This document shows, in pieces, positions 33,828-43,064 of a stretch of 64,000 bases of DNA (its first letter is position 1; every line of letters starts with the position of its first letter). A program made the translations under genes and the position numbers. Origin of the DNA: Pseudophaeobacter sp. EL27 (lineage in GTDB: Bacteria > Pseudomonadota > Alphaproteobacteria > Rhodobacterales > Rhodobacteraceae). The notes under the pieces are model-generated. The model searched no databases and was not told where the DNA came from. It saw nothing but the letters and a program-made list of their open reading frames with translations. The stretch is taken from NCBI RefSeq assembly GCF_900313025.1, contig NZ_OMPQ01000004.1, forward strand, positions 125,606-189,605. Reading direction: 5' to 3'.

Positions 33828-34538
33828 ATGACCAACCAAAGGCTCGCGCTCGATATCAACAGTCTGGATGGCCCTTTGGGCCAGCGGGTTTATACGGCGT
33901 TGCGAAATAAAATTCTGACCATGGCGTTTGAACCGGGCTTCGTGCTGCGCAAGGGCGCACTTTGCGAGCAACTGGGGGTCTCCCGCTCTCCGGTCACGGA
34001 GGCTCTAAACAGACTTTCGTCGGATGGGTTGGTCGACATAATCCCTCAATCGGCCACGCGGGTTTCGCAATTTTCAATGTTCGAGTTGCGCGAAGAAAGT
34101 TTCCTGCGCGAAGCGGTCGAAATTGCCGCTGTCGCAAAGGTTGCAAAGGAACGAACTGAAAAACAGCTGACAGTTTTATCCCGAAATCTGAAAATGCAGA
34201 AACTTTTGGTGGAAGATGAGGATTTTCAGGGATTCTTTGAGGCTGACCTGGAATTTCACGAGTTGATTTTAGCCTTCACCGGTTTTCCGCGCGTTAGTGT
34301 CACCGCCGGACAACTGTCGCTGCAACTGCATCGCGCGCGGGTGTTGATTTTACCTGAACGGGGGCGCCCCGCTGAAGCGGTCGCCGAACATGAAGACATT
34401 CTGGCCGGAATCAAAGCGCGCTCTGCCGCTGCCGCGAGTTCTGCGATGTCGCTCCACCTTCGGCAGTTAATGACCCGCCTTGAACCGTTGGAACGCCAGC
34501 ACCCTGAATACTTCCGCCCCAACCGAGAAAGTAACTAA
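33828..34538 (+). CDS. GntR-family (FCD) regulator of the fucose locus
   Basis: 236 residues. An N-terminal winged helix with LRKGALCEQLGVSRSPVTEA followed by LNRLSSDGLVDIIPQ, and a C-terminal FCD all-helical domain with the metal-ligand pattern (D/H residues in ADLEFHELIL, HEDILAG and HLRQL). Such proteins bind a sugar acid and release the operator. It is divergent from the dehydratase-transport operon and leads the second operon, its stop sharing one base with the next start. Confidence 0.9.
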   Translation: MTNQRLALDINSLDGPLGQRVYTALRNKILTMAFEPGFVLRKGALCEQLGVSRSPVTEALNRLSSDGLVDIIPQSATRVSQFSMFELREESFLREAVEIAAVAKVAKERTEKQLTVLSRNLKMQKLLVEDEDFQGFFEADLEFHELILAFTGFPRVSVTAGQLSLQLHRARVLILPERGRPAEAVAEHEDILAGIKARSAAAASSAMSLHLRQLMTRLEPLERQHPEYFRPNRESN

Positions 34539-35587
34539 TGAAATTGGTCCAACCCACTGCTCTCAACCAGCGCACCCGGTTGCCGGTCAACTTATCGCCG
34601 CTCGGATTTGGTGGTGCGCCGCTTGGCAATCTCTATCGCAAGATCGAAGACAGTCACGCGCAAGCGACCCTTGATGCCGCATGGAACGCGGGCATCCGGT
34701 ATTTCGACACCGCACCACAGTATGGGCTGGGGCGTTCAGAAATGAGGGTTGCCGAAGCGCGATCGCGGTTTGACCCTGATCAGCTCGTTCTGTCGACAAA
34801 AGTCGGTCGAATTCTGGAGGACTGCACCCCCGATGAGGTAACCCCCGAAGCATTTGTAGACGTGCCGCAGAAACGCATTGTTTTTGATTTCACCTATGAC
34901 GGGATCATGCGCAGCTATGAAGACAGCATCGTCCGACTTCGCACAGATCGGATCGACATGTTGTTCTTGCATGACATTGATGCCGGCAACCATGGGCAGG
35001 CCTTTGAGGGCAACAATCTTCGCCAGCTGTTTTCTGAGGGCGGCTATCGCGCCCTATCCGAGTTGCGCGAAGCTGGCAAAGTTTTCGCCATCGGCGCGGG
35101 TGTGAACACTTGGCAAATCTGCGAACGGCTTTTGGGTGAGGCGGACTTTGACGGATTTCTACTAGCTGGGCGCTATACGTTGTTAGAACAGGATCCCCTT
35201 GATACCTTCCTGCCGTTATGTATCAAACGCGATGTTGGGATCATCCTTGGCGGGCCCTACAACTCTGGCATCCTCGCTACGGGGCCGATTGTGGGCGCGC
35301 GATTTGATTACGCGCCCGCATCCGACGCCATTTTGCAACGTGTCCGCGCCCTGAACGAGGTCTGCGCCTCACACAACACCCCGCTCATCGCCGCCGCGCT
35401 TCAGTTTCCATTGGGCCATCCTGCGGTTAAATCCGTGATACCGGGTGCATCAAGCCCCGATGAAGTGCGTCAGAATGTCGAAACTTTCGAAAGGCTCATC
35501 CCTTCAGATCTTTGGTCGGATTTGAAATCCCAGGGGTTGATCCGTGAGGATGCCCCTACCCCTCTGGAGCAGCCTGATGCTTCGTAA
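34538..35587 (+). CDS. Aldo/keto reductase, probable L-fucose dehydrogenase
   Basis: 349 residues of the AKR superfamily, in the D-threo-aldose/L-fucose/pyridoxal dehydrogenase branch. Visible are LGFGGAPLGNLY at the start, IRYFDTAPQYGLGRSE (catalytic Asp and Tyr), the Lys in LSTKVGRIL and HDID for the catalytic His. It oxidises L-fucopyranose to L-fucono-1,5-lactone. Coupled to the GntR stop and overlapping fucU by 11 bases. Confidence 0.9.
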   Translation: MKLVQPTALNQRTRLPVNLSPLGFGGAPLGNLYRKIEDSHAQATLDAAWNAGIRYFDTAPQYGLGRSEMRVAEARSRFDPDQLVLSTKVGRILEDCTPDEVTPEAFVDVPQKRIVFDFTYDGIMRSYEDSIVRLRTDRIDMLFLHDIDAGNHGQAFEGNNLRQLFSEGGYRALSELREAGKVFAIGAGVNTWQICERLLGEADFDGFLLAGRYTLLEQDPLDTFLPLCIKRDVGIILGGPYNSGILATGPIVGARFDYAPASDAILQRVRALNEVCASHNTPLIAAALQFPLGHPAVKSVIPGASSPDEVRQNVETFERLIPSDLWSDLKSQGLIREDAPTPLEQPDAS

Positions 35588-36008
35588 CATCCCCGCCATA
35601 CTCTCGCCCGATGTGCTTTGGACCCTGCGAGCCATGGGCCACGGTGACGATTTGGTCATCGCAGATGCGAACTTTCCGGCAACCGCACTAGGTGCACGCT
35701 GTCACCGTCTTGACGGATTGTCAGCGACAGACGTTTTACAGGCGGTTCTCACAGTCCTTCCATTGGATCGGTTTGTACCCGCTCCGGCTGTGGTGATGGA
35801 AGTTGTCGATGATCCCGAAATAGTTCCTCCTATCGTGACCGCGTTTCAAGACATCACAACGACCACAGCGGACAACCCCGCCACCTTAGACAGGCTGGAG
35901 CGCTTTGCATTTTATGGCCGCGCAAAGTCCGCCTTTGCAATAATCCAGACTGGCGAGACGCGGCTTTATGGCAATATTATCCTAAAGAAAGGAGTGATTG
36001 CCGCATGA
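35577..36008 (+). CDS. fucU: L-fucose mutarotase (RbsD/FucU family)
   Basis: 143 residues, the typical FucU size. MLRNIPAILSPDVLWTLRAM and GHGDDLVIADANFPA carry the active-site His and Asp, and TRLYGNIILKKG closes the fold. It interconverts the anomers of L-fucose to feed the dehydrogenase. ATG 35577 lies inside the end of the upstream gene; a frame from 35544 adds unlikely residues. Overlaps the next gene by 4 bases. Confidence 0.93.
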   Translation: MLRNIPAILSPDVLWTLRAMGHGDDLVIADANFPATALGARCHRLDGLSATDVLQAVLTVLPLDRFVPAPAVVMEVVDDPEIVPPIVTAFQDITTTTADNPATLDRLERFAFYGRAKSAFAIIQTGETRLYGNIILKKGVIAA

Positions 36009-36826
36009 TCATCGACGCGCATCAACATTTTTGGCAACTCGCACGCGGTGATTACGGTTGGCTAACGCCAGAACTGGGGCCTCTCTATCGGGATTTCATG
36101 CCAGACGATTTGGTCCCCCTTATCGCTCAGGCCAACGTGGCCGGAACCGTCCTGGTGCAAGCAGCTCCCACGGTAGCCGAAACGAAATTCCTTTTGGAAA
36201 TCGCTGACACGACGTCCTTCGTATTGGGCGTTGTAGGTTGGACCGATTTTACCGCCCCAACAGCTGCCAAAGACATTGCGCGACTTGCACAACATCCTAA
36301 ATTGGTTGGCCTGCGACCAATGATCCAGGACATCGCCGATGATGACTGGATGTTGCGAGCTGACCTAACGCCAGCATTCGATGCAATGATCGACGCTGAC
36401 CTGACATTTGATGCATTGGTGTTACCCCGACACCTCCCGCGCCTTCACAAATTGCTATCCCGCCACCCTAATTTGCGGACCGTAATCGACCACGGCGCCA
36501 AGCCCGACATTTCTGGTGGCCAGTTCGAGGGATGGGCAAAAGACATCGCCCTCCTCGCCGAAGAAACAAATGCGAGTTGCAAGTTGTCTGGCCTTTTGAC
36601 CGAAGCGGGTGATGACTGGACCACTTCCGACCTCGTGCCCTACGTCTCACTATTATTCGACCATTTTGGCGCGCAAAGGCTGATCTGGGGAAGCGACTGG
36701 CCGGTTCTGACGATTGCGGCCAACTATGGGACTTGGATAGAGGTTGCGAGCTCTCTCATTTCAGGTGAACCTGCCAGAGAGGCAATTTTTGGATCAAACG
36801 CCGTTGCTGCGTACAATCTTTCATAG
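36005..36826 (+). CDS. Amidohydrolase-family L-fuconolactonase
   Basis: 273 residues of the COG3618 amidohydrolase group. The metal-site motif IIDAHQHFW at the N terminus (HxH), then LVGLRPMIQD, TVIDHGAKP and the C-terminal LIWGSDWPV (catalytic Asp). It hydrolyses L-fucono-lactone to L-fuconate. It ends the plus-strand operon GntR-AKR-fucU-lactonase. Together with the divergent genes it completes the route from L-fucose to pyruvate and lactate. Confidence 0.92.
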   Translation: MIIDAHQHFWQLARGDYGWLTPELGPLYRDFMPDDLVPLIAQANVAGTVLVQAAPTVAETKFLLEIADTTSFVLGVVGWTDFTAPTAAKDIARLAQHPKLVGLRPMIQDIADDDWMLRADLTPAFDAMIDADLTFDALVLPRHLPRLHKLLSRHPNLRTVIDHGAKPDISGGQFEGWAKDIALLAEETNASCKLSGLLTEAGDDWTTSDLVPYVSLLFDHFGAQRLIWGSDWPVLTIAANYGTWIEVASSLISGEPAREAIFGSNAVAAYNLS

Positions 36827-36914
36827 AAATGTCTTTGCAGAGATCCGAGCGAAAGATCGCCTTTGAGGGTATCAGGCGCGATAGCCCCGATCAAACACTT
36901 CGCCCCCAAGGGCC

Positions 36915-37524
36915 TCAAACCCAAAGCTGGCGCGCCGCCCCTGCATGCGCTTTGATGGCATCCCAATCATCTGCTTGCACCACAGGTTTGAAGGTGCGAC
37001 CCAACTGCCTCCAGCGCAGATGACATTGGGTAAGGACAGGTAGTATCTGGATTTTCCGGGTTAATCCCCCTGTTGGGCAGAACGAGCCCCGGGGCAGAGG
37101 GGCGCTGATGGTTTTGATTGCGGAGACACCTCCCGAGGTCTCGGCGGGGTCGAATGTCAGCATGTCATAGCCGCGCTCCGGCAGATACATCGCTTGCGCT
37201 AGCGGCGCCCAGCAGCAAAGGCAGATCCATGTCTTCGCAGGCCGTCAAAAGATTGTCCGTTGCGCCAGGCGAGACACCACCTGGCACTTGAGCCATTACG
37301 CGGATCACGTCCAGAGCAGCAGGGGTGCGCAGGGTGACTTCAAGTTCAGGAAGGCCGCCACGTATCAGCGTCTCTCCCAAAGGGCCGGCATGGGCGACAT
37401 CATGGCCAACGAGAGCCGGTACAATGGGAGCCAGTTGACAGATTTCCCAACAGTAGCCGGCGGCGTCTGTTGGGGTGATAGGCAACGGTTTGGTCTCCGC
37501 ATGCACTGGCACCAGCGTCAGCAA
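36915..37524 (-). pseudogene. eda: Broken KDPG/KHG aldolase gene
   Basis: Minus strand. LAPIVPALVGHDVAHAGPLG, LIRGGLPELEVTLRTPAALD and then MAQVPGGVSPGATDNLL, where the usual GAGT...A-rich stretch of about 25 residues between VPGG and SPGATD is missing, an internal deletion. Near 37190 the frame shifts and MYLPERGYDMLTFDPAE continues the barrel (the FFPAE motif is altered). Near 37080 the frame shifts again after FCPTGG. The Schiff-base Lys region is damaged. The product would have been 2-keto-3-deoxy-6-phosphogluconate aldolase. Not functional. Confidence 0.85.
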
Positions 37525-37583
37525 TGCCTATTGCCGGGTGGCAGGAAAGATCAAGCTTGGCTGTCGAATAGGAAACTGGCCTC

Positions 37584-37866
37584 TCAAAAAGCTTCAGCAA
37601 TTGCACCTCGATGCCCGACAACCTGCGATGCCCGCGTATGCCCAGCCTGCATTGCATTGCTCAGGCTGCCGCCAGTTAGGAAAGATGCCAGAAATGCACC
37701 GCCAAAACTGTCTCCTGCGGCGGTTGTATCAACAACCTTCAATGCGGGTGAATATTTTACGGATGGGTCTATGCCTGCATTGATTGGCAGCGGCCCACAC
37801 ACTCCGCGTTTCAACGCACCTGTCGGAACCCCATACTGTTCAAACCGTTCGAGCACTGCTCGGGTG
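37584..37866 (-). pseudogene. kdgK: C-terminal remnant of a PfkB-family 2-keto-3-deoxygluconate kinase
   Basis: Minus strand, about 94 codons: ALKVVDTTAAGDSFGGAFLA is the PfkB signature 2 with catalytic Asp, followed by LTGGSLSNAMQAGHTRASQV. The N-terminal two thirds of the kinase are absent upstream (37867-38097 shows no related frame). It lies just upstream of the broken eda, the usual kdgK-eda order, so a whole phosphorylative keto-deoxy-sugar unit has decayed beside the intact fucose route. Confidence 0.82.
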
Positions 37867-38097
37867 TGATGCCGCTGCCCTGACCAGGAGCGACCTTGCC
37901 CCTCTTCATCCAGTCATTCAGCGTTTGCGGCGCCTACTCGAGGGCTGACTTCACCATACGGACCGAGGCGCCCAGTATTGTTCAAGCGATACCAGAAACG
38001 CCTAACCAAACACAGATTTCTGGTCTCCCCCCCTGCAAGTAAACATGTGCCGCGGCCAGCGAATGAGCGGCAAGGGAAATCGTCATGACATTTCCCT

Positions 38098-38250
38098 GAT
38101 CGTGTCCATCTTCAAGTCGCTGAAAGCCGAACTGATTTGGCGCCAGAAACGGGCGACCCGCTGACAAGCGGAAGGAGCAATATTCCAAACATCAATGGGG
38201 TCTAAAACCCGTGAAGACGGCATTTATCCCCTAGCTTTCGAGAGACCGGA
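38098..38250 (+). pseudogene. IS3-family OrfB C-terminal scrap
   Basis: Plus strand: VSIFKSLKAELIWRQKRATR, an in-frame stop, then QAEGAIFQ and a frame ending in PLAFERP, which align with the FFKSLKAELIW...RRQAE...SPLAFER tail of IS3 OrfB with internal loss. It probably caused or accompanied the truncation of kdgK. Bases 38251-38653 hold no gene, only a perfect 9-bp stem CCAGTTGGC/GCCAACTGG at 38362-38383 with loop GGTT. Confidence 0.6.
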
Positions 38251-38653
38251 ACTTTTTCATGCCAAGTCCAGTTTTGGTTGATGTGCTTCCGAGAACTGAA
38301 GAGAAATCATGTCTCTGACCCCCCCTATGCCAAAGCGTAGTGGGTTTGAGGGTACAGCTGCCCAGTTGGCGGTTGCCAACTGGCGCGCACGACAGCGGAA
38401 ACGGATCAAACACACAGAATAGTGCTCGCGTGTCATCGCGCTGCGCCACAAAAGACCTGTCCCATAGTGTACATAGGTTGATTACCTTTGACCGCGGCAC
38501 AGAGGTTGTAGATTAGCAGCACCCTCAGACCCAGCAGGGACGCAAACCTGGTTCTGCGAGCCTTTTTCAGCTTGGTAAAAAGCACCTTTGAAAACACAAA
38601 CCCTGAGGGTGGGCTTCATACGCAGATCTTTTGAGGGGCCGGAAAGGATGGTT

Positions 38654-39346
38654 TCATCGATCCATAGTCCGTCCCACGGCCTCATCGGCCTGGCTGGTGA
38701 TCTCATTCAATGCAGACTGCAGGCTCAAGCGCAGGGCTTCGGCCTCATTCTCATTTGGCTTTTTGGGCACCGGATCGGTCCATTCCTGACAAATCAACAC
38801 CCCGCGCGAAAAGGGCATGGGTAGCATCTGCTTGTCCCAGGTGGGCATCTTTAGAACCCGCCGCTCGGCAAAGGCGACTGTAAAAACGCGGCAGCCTGTC
38901 ATCCGCGCCCAGGTGATCGGAACCCCGGAAGAGATGCGTGCAGGGCCGCGGGGACCATCTGCTGCAATACCAATCGAACACCCCTCTCTAGTGCGCCGCA
39001 ACACTTCTCGGGAGAGAGCCACATGACGTTTGTGACTGGACATCGGTATGGTTTCAAACCCCAGTCGCACCAGAATCTGCCCTGCCAGCCTGCCGGCACG
39101 AGCGGCAGAAGTCAGCGCGCAAATACGACCCAAAGACGTGTCAAACAGATAGGGCGCCATGATCAGTCGCTGGTGCCACAGCACAAAAATCACAGGCTCT
39201 CCTCGCGAAACGGCAGCATCCATTTCTTCAAACCCAGTGCGTTGCCAGCGTGAGTTGCGATAGGCAAAACTGACATAGGCCGCAAACAGGCCTTCAAAAA
39301 ATCTATTGAAGCGAGGGTTATCGGCAATTTTTTTTCGTAGGCTCAA
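38654..39346 (-). CDS. DUF374-type lysophospholipid/lipid A acyltransferase-like protein
   Basis: 230 residues. VIFVLWHQRLIMAPYLF has the HxxxxD-like acyltransferase-fold His, and GIAADGPRGPARISSG is the diagnostic DGPRGP box of DUF374, a relative of the LpxL/PlsC acyltransferases acting at the inner membrane. The N terminus MSLRKKIADNP starts at TTG 39346, supported by AAGGGA seven bases upstream; no ATG is available. Substrate not determined. It precedes, on the other strand, the tRNA-Trp gene. Confidence 0.85.
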   Translation of the reverse strand: MSLRKKIADNPRFNRFFEGLFAAYVSFAYRNSRWQRTGFEEMDAAVSRGEPVIFVLWHQRLIMAPYLFDTSLGRICALTSAARAGRLAGQILVRLGFETIPMSSHKRHVALSREVLRRTREGCSIGIAADGPRGPARISSGVPITWARMTGCRVFTVAFAERRVLKMPTWDKQMLPMPFSRGVLICQEWTDPVPKKPNENEAEALRLSLQSALNEITSQADEAVGRTMDR

Positions 39347-39487
39347 AAGCAGGTCCCTTTTTGCCAGTCATAGAATACTCAACCGGCAAGAACCAGTCCA
39401 CTCGCCAGCTTACGCAAAAACTGGGAGCATTCTGTAGATTTCCCTCTTGCGAGTCAGGCAGAGGTGGCTTAGGAACACCGACACTGC

Positions 39488-39563
39488 AGGGGTATAGCTC
39501 AGTTGGTAGAGCGACGGTCTCCAAAACCGTAGGTCTCGGGTTCGAACCCTGATGCCCCTGCCA
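39488..39563 (+). tRNA. tRNA-Trp (CCA anticodon)
   Basis: 76 bases with encoded CCA. The acceptor stem AGGGGTA/TGCCCCT is 7 bp with one G-T pair, discriminator G. The D-arm AGCTCAGTTGGTAGAGC, the anticodon loop CTCCAAA with CCA, and the T-arm GGGTTCGAACCC are all regular. A T-run follows at about 39570-39576 and may end transcription. In many alphaproteobacteria tRNA-Trp is followed by secE-nusG; here IS debris and an unrelated operon follow. Confidence 0.97.
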
Positions 39564-40203
39564 GTTTCCTTTTTTTGCTGGTGCCAAAGAAGCATACACG
39601 TGCGAATTTAGCATGTGTCATGCGAATTTCTGTCAATGTGTTTCTCCTCATTGGAGAAGAATGCCTCTACTTATGCGGCTCGTAGTTTCTTGAGCAAGAT
39701 TTTCCGGTTTTGAGAGAACTGGCTTTCCATGGTTGCTGACGTGATAAAGCGTTTGTGAAAACTCTCTGCATCCTTTGGTGCAACACAGACCCGATGGGAG
39801 GTGCCTTCGAGGTTTGGTTTGAATGTCGCTGGTGTGTGGTCCGCAAGCGCCAGTCGTTCGAACCATCCTTGAGTTCGCACGCCAACCTGCCGGTCGGTGG
39901 ATGGAATGGGCCGAGAAGCGCAACCTGCGGCTTGAATACATCCAGCCAGGCAAGCTTGTATCGCCGCATCACTGTAAGCCTGCTGACGCCCCTTCTTACC
40001 GGATGGACAACGAACCGCGCTGCTTTAGAGCTCGGTTGTAGTCACGCCAGTTGCTCATAGTCGACCGCTACCACGCTGGATTTACGACATGAATCCTAGA
40101 TCAGACCCATTTGTGCAACAAAGTCTATGTGGCCCCAAACCAAGCCCCGAAAATCACCGACTTCACGTCCCTTCAGGCTGGCTGCAAAATGGGAAGTTTA
40201 GGA
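39564..40203. other. Intergenic after tRNA-Trp with an IS3 scrap
   Basis: No intact gene. On the plus strand about 39870-39960 reads EWAEKRNLRLEYIQPGK, the part of an IS3 OrfB core just before the catalytic Glu, without flanking transposase sequence. The rest shows short frames with no recognisable product. I found no repeat of the tRNA 3' end that would mark an integrated element. Confidence 0.5.
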
Positions 40204-42624
40204 TCATGCCCGCAGAATACTCCCGTCTGCATCAAAGGGGGGCGCAGGCAGAATCTTCGCCCTGTGCGGCTGCCCCAGAACCATGATTTCCACCTCATCC
40301 CCCGGTCCGGCGTCTTTTACAAAGCCAAGGGCCAGCGACATGCCAACCGTGTAGCCATAGGCCCCCGAGGTCACGCGGCCAATCCCTTTGCCATCTTTGA
40401 ATATAGGCTCTCCTCCGGTGGCATCGGCGTTCGAGGCCGTCACAGAAGCCTCGTCTAGCTGCAGCAACACCAGCTGTTCGCGTGCGGGTTTTGCCATCAC
40501 CTCCAATGCGGCCTGTTTGTTGAGGAAATCCTTCTGCGTCTTGCACAACCGGTCCAGGCCAACCTCTTGTGGGTAATATTCAGGCGAATACTCCCGCGAC
40601 CAGGATCCATAGCCCTTTTCAACCCGCAGAGACATTAGTGCTCTGGATCCAACGGGTCCGGCACCAACCTCTTTTCCCGCCTCCAACAAAGCCGCATAGA
40701 GCTGCGCCTGATCCTCGGTTTTGCAATGCAATTCCCAGCCCAGATCGCCGGTGAAAGAGACCCGAAGCGCCAGAACCTCAACTCCGCCAAGCTCAATCAT
40801 CGCCGAACGCATAAAGGGAAAATCCGCAGTCGCAAGCGAGGCATTGGTCATGCGCTGCAACATCTCGCGCGATTTGGGGCCCGCGACGTTGAAGCCGCAC
40901 ATAGCCTCGGTTTGGCTTTCCCAAGTGGTGCCTGCTGGCAATGGCACCTGTTTGAAGAACCGCTTGTGATAGCGTTCCGCCAGGCCCGAGCCTATGACCC
41001 AGAATTCATCCTCCGCCACGCGGGTCACGGTGAAATCCCCGGCAATTCCGCCGCGTTTGGAAATCAGCGGCGTCAGGCAGGAACGCCCCACAGTTTTGGG
41101 CATGTTATTGGCAAAGACAGCATTCAGCCAATCGGCGGCACCGGGGCCCTTGCAGCGGTATTTGGCAAAGTTTGAAATGTCGATAATGCCGGCCCGATCG
41201 CGCAGCATCCGACATTCCTTGCCGACTGGCTCCCACCAGTTTTGGCGAATGAAACCATTGGTGTCTGTGGCGCCCGGTGTGTCCGCGTACCAAAGCGGGT
41301 GTTCCCAACCGGCATTCAGCCCAAAAACTGCGCCCATATCGCGCTGTATCTCATAGATGGGCCGGACCCGCGCCGGCCGGCCAGCACTACGCTCTTCGTT
41401 GGGGAAGTGGATGGCAAAGCGATGCGCATATTGATCCTGCACCCGCGCCTTGGTGAACTCTTTGGTGGCCCAACCGTCAAAGCGTGCCATGTCCCAGGCA
41501 AACATATCGTATTGCGTCTCACCCTCAATGATCCATTGCGCCGCCATCAGCCCCATCCCGCCGGATTGCGAAAAGCCTGGGATAATGCCGTTGCAGCAGA
41601 AATAACCGTCCATTTCAGGCACCGGCCCCATCAGCACATTCGCGTCAGGCGACCAGATCATCGGTCCGTTGATCACCCGCTTGATGCCGGCTTCGCCAAC
41701 GGCGGGAACTCGCTCGATTGCGTTCATCATGTTTTCTTCGATCCGCTCCAAATCATCAGGGAACAGGTCATGGGCAAAATCCAATGGCGTGCCTTCTTCC
41801 GCCCAGAACTTCATGTTCTTCTCATAGGCGCCAACCAGTAGCCCCTGCCCCTCTTGCCGTAGGTAGTATTCTCCGTCCCGATCCGAAACAGAGGGCAAAC
41901 GGCGATCGGCGCCTTCAACATCTGCCATGGTTTCGGTGACAAAATACTGATGCTCGGTTGGCTGCAACGGCAACTCGATTCCGGCCAGTTTTGCCACCTC
42001 ACGGCCCCAAAGCCCGGCGGCATTCACTACCCAGGGAGTTTGGATATCCCCTTTGGGTGTGCGGACAATCCAGGTGCCGTCATCCTGCTGGTCTGTCGCC
42101 GTGACCGGCGTAAAACGATGAATGTCCGCCCCCCGTTGGCGCGCTCCCACTGCATAGGCATTTGTCACGCCTGAGGGGTCAACATTGCCGCCATCAGGTT
42201 CATACATAACACAGCGAATGCCGTCATAGTTGACCATCGGGTTCAAGCGTTGCGCCTCTTCGATGCTGATCTCGTAGAAATTCATGCCATAGAGCTTGGC
42301 CTTGGCCGCCTGAAGCCGCAGCTGATGCTCCCGCTCTTCTGTCTGTGCCAAATACAGTGATCCTGGCTGGAACACGCCGCAGCTTTGTCCGGTCTCGTCT
42401 TCCAGCTCATTGTAGAGCGTCATTGTGTAATGCTGAATGCGCGAGATATTGGTACTGTCATGCAGCCCATGAATATTGGCCGCGGCATGCCAGGTCGAGC
42501 CCGAGGTCAGCTCATCGCGTTCCAGCAGGATCACATCGGACCAGCCAAGTTTTGTCAGATGATACAGGATCGAACAGCCAATCACCCCTCCGCCGATGAC
42601 AACGGCCTGTGCTTCTGTACGCAT
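40204..42624 (-). CDS. FAD-dependent oxidoreductase with GcvT domains (DMGDH/sarcosine dehydrogenase-like)
   Basis: 806 residues from ATG 42624 (AGAGGA 8 bases upstream); ten further upstream codons are rejected. Residues 1-370 are a DAO-type FAD fold with AVVIGGGVIGCSILYHLTKL and an STWHAA motif, where the His usually carries covalent FAD in dimethylglycine/sarcosine dehydrogenases. Residues about 430-705 are a GCV_T tetrahydrofolate domain and about 715-800 GCV_T_C. Such enzymes demethylate N-methyl amino acids and pass formaldehyde to THF. With the Rieske oxygenase and ALDH upstream it suggests stepwise N-demethylation of a betaine. The exact amine is unknown. Confidence 0.88.
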   Translation of the reverse strand: MRTEAQAVVIGGGVIGCSILYHLTKLGWSDVILLERDELTSGSTWHAAANIHGLHDSTNISRIQHYTMTLYNELEDETGQSCGVFQPGSLYLAQTEEREHQLRLQAAKAKLYGMNFYEISIEEAQRLNPMVNYDGIRCVMYEPDGGNVDPSGVTNAYAVGARQRGADIHRFTPVTATDQQDDGTWIVRTPKGDIQTPWVVNAAGLWGREVAKLAGIELPLQPTEHQYFVTETMADVEGADRRLPSVSDRDGEYYLRQEGQGLLVGAYEKNMKFWAEEGTPLDFAHDLFPDDLERIEENMMNAIERVPAVGEAGIKRVINGPMIWSPDANVLMGPVPEMDGYFCCNGIIPGFSQSGGMGLMAAQWIIEGETQYDMFAWDMARFDGWATKEFTKARVQDQYAHRFAIHFPNEERSAGRPARVRPIYEIQRDMGAVFGLNAGWEHPLWYADTPGATDTNGFIRQNWWEPVGKECRMLRDRAGIIDISNFAKYRCKGPGAADWLNAVFANNMPKTVGRSCLTPLISKRGGIAGDFTVTRVAEDEFWVIGSGLAERYHKRFFKQVPLPAGTTWESQTEAMCGFNVAGPKSREMLQRMTNASLATADFPFMRSAMIELGGVEVLALRVSFTGDLGWELHCKTEDQAQLYAALLEAGKEVGAGPVGSRALMSLRVEKGYGSWSREYSPEYYPQEVGLDRLCKTQKDFLNKQAALEVMAKPAREQLVLLQLDEASVTASNADATGGEPIFKDGKGIGRVTSGAYGYTVGMSLALGFVKDAGPGDEVEIMVLGQPHRAKILPAPPFDADGSILRA

Positions 42625-42821
42625 GTCTTGGTTCCTCTTAGGTCTTTGATCCATCTTTGGAAAAGCAAAAGATCACTGTTTTCCGCATGTTTTGGGTGAA
42701 ACAGAGGCCCAAAGCGGGCCGCTGGTCAATGGTTCATCAGATCGCCGTTACAGAACTTAATCTGAGGCTGCCGCAACAGGCCCGGTCTGTTTTATTCGCG
42801 CCGGAAACTGTCGTAATCAGG

Positions 42822-43064
42822 TCAAAACTCAAGCAATTTGGCCCGCCCTTGATCCGCCAGACGTTTGTTCAGGTCGCGCGTCTCCGGGGCTCCGGCTTCC
42901 AGCGCAAAGACAAAGGCATGGGTCAGGTAGAAACAGGCGGCATCCACATCCTGTCGGTCTTCAGAGCGGTCCCCGGCCAAGGTATAGAGCCGGATCAGCT
43001 CACTGGCGTCATTCGCCGCATGGGCCGCCAAAAGAGCGGTATCGAGGTCCTCTGGTTCCATCAT
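42822..43064 (-). CDS. Small conserved-looking protein, 80 aa, coupled to the aldehyde dehydrogenase
   Basis: 80 residues, acidic and helical (MMEPEDLDTALLAAHAANDA, then LIRLYTLAGDR and YLTHAFVFALEAG). The start codon shares its A with the upstream stop (TGATG), so translation is coupled. No domain recognised; the helix spacing resembles a single TPR-like hairpin pair. It lies within the betaine-type operon between the dehydrogenase and the FAD/GcvT enzyme, so an accessory role there is inferred. Confidence 0.65.
   Translation of the reverse strand: MMEPEDLDTALLAAHAANDASELIRLYTLAGDRSEDRQDVDAACFYLTHAFVFALEAGAPETRDLNKRLADQGRAKLLEF

Noticed and set aside
38362-38383. Perfect 9-bp hairpin as an RNA gene or terminator
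   Set aside because: No T-run, no adjacent gene end and no conserved context; recorded only as structure in an intergenic region.
39488-39563. tRNA-Trp as attachment site of an integrated element
   Set aside because: No integrase gene and no repeat of the tRNA 3' end was found within the window.
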